From: Membranipora membranacea
Taxonomy: Eukaryota > Bryozoa > Gymnolaemata > Cheilostomatida > Membraniporidae
Reading direction: 5' to 3'
Assembly (NCBI GenBank): GCA_914767715.1
Contig: OU612075.1
Coordinates: 19,160,001-19,220,000 of the forward strand
DNA: 60,000 bases
Notes under the pieces: generated by a model
The model's database searches: none
What the model saw: the letters and a program-made list of their open reading frames with translations, nothing else
What the model was told of the DNA's origin: nothing
Part shown: positions 1-60,000 of the stretch, piece by piece
Layout: each line of letters opens with the position of its first letter
Position numbering within the stretch: position 1 is the stretch's first letter
Program-made: the position numbers and the translations under genes

Positions 1-2914
1 ACTCTCTATAGACAATGTGTTTTTACAGTCAAGGATGTTTTGATAGTTTTATTGCGGCAACAAGTACTTCGAAAGGTGATAAAGCCACAACTATGCAGCA
101 GTAATTACTCTATTGTTTACATTTCCTTATGATCATCATGAGAACAACCGCAAAAAATGTGCCATAACAAACCAGAGAGAAGAGCCAACGATTTGTTTTG
201 ATTTGGCATCATAATCGGTTTAATTCAAGTATCGCTTCCTAATGCCTTAGTAATTGCAATGACTATGACATGACACTCCCGCTGTTCCCTGTCCACAGTA
301 ACTCAAGCGTGAAAACGAGTGTTTTCATTTTAGGCTGATGCGCTCGCTTGCTCTGTTTATATAAGATTACAATGGAGCAATGGTTTCTTTTCGCAGACAT
401 AGCCTCCCTTATTTCAGATTTACCCAAGAATAATTCATGCAAACCTCTTGATTTTTTTCATGTGTGTTACAAGGACATATGGGCCACAGTCAAGGCATTT
501 GTTCATGCAATCAGTCAATGGATTTTGCAGATATATTTGATTTAGTGGCTAACATTGCTTTGTGAGATGAGTAAGACTAGGTACACACAATACTAGATTG
601 CCCTTACATCAAACAAATGTTTCCTATGACCAACAGTCATTCTAAGCTGACCAAAGGAAGGTGTCAGATTAATGTAGTTTGTCATTCACATGCTGAAAAC
701 TAAATAAAAACAGCCCAAAAACAGCCTTCTTTTCTCCCTCCCCCTCCGACAAAATCTTTTTGTGAACCATGAAAATAATCATTATTACCAATCACCGCAA
801 TCAAGATATTTACTTGAGAACATTTGCTCCAATTTAAGAGGTAAACGTGGCTATAGAGACGGTCCAAAAAGTGTCCAGTTCATATCGCCTTATGAACATG
901 TCTCTGCTATACATATGCTAAGCGAAAGTTACCCCACCATCTGCATGAATGATGGGGCCTTTATTTTAGATTGAGCTTAGCATTATAACATGAAAACTCA
1001 GGTCCATACTCTAGTACTCAACTACATCAGTGAAACTCCACCCATAATCTCAGCTATCACATAGTTAAACTACCAGCCGTTTAGTCGCTGACAAAACAGT
1101 AAGTGGTAATATCACCACAGTTGCATTTACATCACCTTCTCTTGGTGGTCAAACTCTATGATAAGGCCAATGTCACTTAGTTGATCCTACAGTGTACTTT
1201 ATAGTTTTACCAAATCTTGCAATACGATCCTACGCTATCCTCCCGAGTAATATCCATACTGACTCGATACTTAAAAATTTGAATTAATTTTCAAAGAAAC
1301 TGATCTGTGCATTGACATAGACTGCACTTATTCAGTAATATGGATAGTCCATGATTAGATGTGCTGAGTAACTGTGGTGCACAAATGGACAAGATTTGAT
1401 GCCACAAAACAGAAAGCTACTCCAAGTCACTCACTGCTAACACATATCAATACTACTCTTTAGGAGGCCGTCAAATTCATTTGGATTTTTTATCACCCTG
1501 AAGACTGAAATAACTAGATAACAAATTTATTTACATGGATCTACTTTAAGACATGTAAATACTAGTTTTTGATGTAAAGAGAACAGTTTATCTAAGTAAG
1601 TCTTGTGTGTCAAAACATCTTAAAGTTTGTAAAAATTGCTTTAAAAGATCCTCAAAACTCAAAATCACTCATCAGTAATCATCACATGATTTTGATATTT
1701 ACATCATTGTGATGCCTGAAATGTCTAGATCTAAAATATTTTTATTTGAAGTTTCAGTGAAATTTGGAAATACATAATTTTCATGAAAAACAAACAGGCT
1801 ACCTGTGTAAATTTTGAAATTCTATTGAAAGCCACTAATCATAAAGCTCATAATTGAAGTGTAACACTCGTTTTCATGCGGGCTGTTAGCCTATTCAACT
1901 GAAGACCGGAGTTTGATAGGAGTGTCATATCACAGAGTAAGAATATATCCTAACTCTGTGGTCATATCTTAGTATTTATAATCTTTGGTTATTGCTTTTT
2001 CAGCCCAGATTTTTCCCAAAGGTCAACAATTAGTATGATATGTGAAGGATTTAACTCTTGACTCGCATACCTGAATCGCACGTCTTTAAAAAAAAGACTT
2101 TCTTCAGTGTTAAAGATTATATGTATTGGGAGGTCCCTGGCAGTATATCTAACCCAATATATGGATTCCCCATGTCTTTTCACATCTAAGGTCTATGTTC
2201 CATATCTATGTGACCATCCTGTGAGGAATAATGACTTGAAGCAGAAATGCTGACTTTATTTGTTAGAAAACTTTTTATTTGGGAATCCCTCCTTCAGGAT
2301 GACCTATGGGCGGAGGTAACATTGCCACTGTTGCTATGTTACAAGCTGAAAATTGGTTGTTTTCTGTTGGCGTTTTCTTCTCATGAAATACTTTTAGTGT
2401 CTTGTAACACTCCATTATCTTCTTCTAGTAGGTTTGAAATGTCCTCAACTTTAGTAAGGAGATGGGTACTAGACACTATAAAGGTATTTCATGAGCAGAA
2501 AACAACAACAGAAAACACTCATATTATAGTTATCGCAATGAAGTGAGCTCCCTACCTACATCATCCTAATGGAGGGATTCCCAAATAAAAAGTTTTCTAA
2601 CAAATAAAGTCAGCACTTCTGTTCCAGCTCATTATTCGTCACAGGATGGTCACAGAGATTTGGAACTTAGACCTTAGATGTGAAAAGACATGGAGAATCC
2701 ATATATTGGGTTAGATATACTACCAGGGACCTCCCAATACTGATAACCGTTAAGGCTTGACCAGTTTCATGTTGATTGCCTGTTGCCTCCTGTACGAACA
2801 GTTCAGGAGGGTACAACTCTTTACCAACACACATAAATCTATCTTTCATACTGCCATTCAATGATAATATGTTGATTGAGATTGTAAAGAACCTGCGCGT
2901 ATTTTATGTTTCAG
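1..2914. other. Intron or upstream flank before the first visible NBEA-like exon
   Basis: No coding exon recognised. The preceding half of the lectin domain should be encoded upstream, so this is probably intron. It contains the inverted-repeat element at 2123-2740. A weak pair of ATGACACTCC termini in opposite orientation (about 269 and 1924) may mark an old element; a similar ATGACACTC end recurs near 6757. Confidence 0.6.
2123..2740. mobile_element. Inverted-repeat (foldback or MITE-like) element
   Basis: Arms 2123-2293 and 2571-2740 are about 170 bases each and roughly 90% complementary by eye, over blocks such as TTTGTTAGAAAACTTTTTAT and GTCTTTTCACATCTAAG. The 277-base spacer has no recognised coding content. 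Apparent reading frames in the arms are mirror images of each other. Confidence 0.8.
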
Positions 2915-59773
<56,859 letters not shown>

Positions 59774-60000
59774 GTAAGTGTATTTATACAAATACACAGT
59801 GTTTTTATTTCAGTCCGTTATTTAGGACATTATTTGATAAATGTTTGGAGTTGTCTGATACTTGACAGTGGGGAGATAATTCTAAAAGAATTGTCTGGGG
59901 TCATGGTTACTATATCCCAAACTCCCTGATAAAACCAGGGAGTTCAGGACCCAAACTCCCTGATGAAACTGTATTCTGAATGTTTCTCATGTGATGATTG

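Noticed and set aside
2247-2546. 99-residue plus-strand frame
   Set aside because: It lies within the left arm and spacer of the inverted-repeat element and has no coding similarity.

Overview
The window is eukaryotic, very probably metazoan, genomic DNA. It is AT-rich, coding sequence is broken into short exons by GT-AG introns, and the dominant gene is a neurobeachin/LRBA-type BEACH protein. I would place it in a non-vertebrate animal, perhaps a sponge, cnidarian or other marine invertebrate. The host protein fits NBEA and LRBA about equally well, as expected of a lineage that diverged before the vertebrate duplication. The species cannot be fixed from sequence alone.

Host gene (+ strand, 2915-59773, open at both ends). 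I reconstruct 39 exons, 6,547 coding bases and about 2,182 codons, with phases that agree at every junction. In order they encode a ConA-like lectin domain (exons 1-2), an armadillo-like and DUF4704 region (3-14), a second helical block (15-19), an acidic low-complexity linker (20-23), DUF1088 (24-27), a PH-BEACH domain (28-31), the BEACH domain (31-36) and the start of the WD40 propeller (37-39). The first exons lie upstream of the window and the last propeller blades downstream.

Two very large introns, about 11.1 kb after exon 20 and 9.7 kb after exon 29, both carry genes on the opposite strand. The first holds an array of three related small genes, called NCR-A, NCR-B and NCR-C here. Their products are cysteine-rich, lack a signal peptide and belong to no family I recognise; this array is the best candidate for something undescribed. 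The second holds a complete eight-exon MAB21-like gene. This repeats the vertebrate arrangement in which MAB21L1 lies in NBEA and MAB21L2 in LRBA, antisense to the host. A tRNA-Ser(UGA) gene sits inside an intron of the MAB21-like gene, giving three levels of nesting.

The remaining introns hold mobile-element debris and repeats. These include a 1.36-kb near-perfect palindrome inserted in a 29-bp minisatellite, hAT-like, TTAA-type and TA-type MITEs, two other inverted-repeat elements, a tRNA-derived SINE, two LINE fragments and several tandem repeats. Two of the tandem repeats (29 bp and 139 bp) contain copies of a 3' splice-site-like sequence, and in one case the real acceptor of exon 9 is the last unit of the array.
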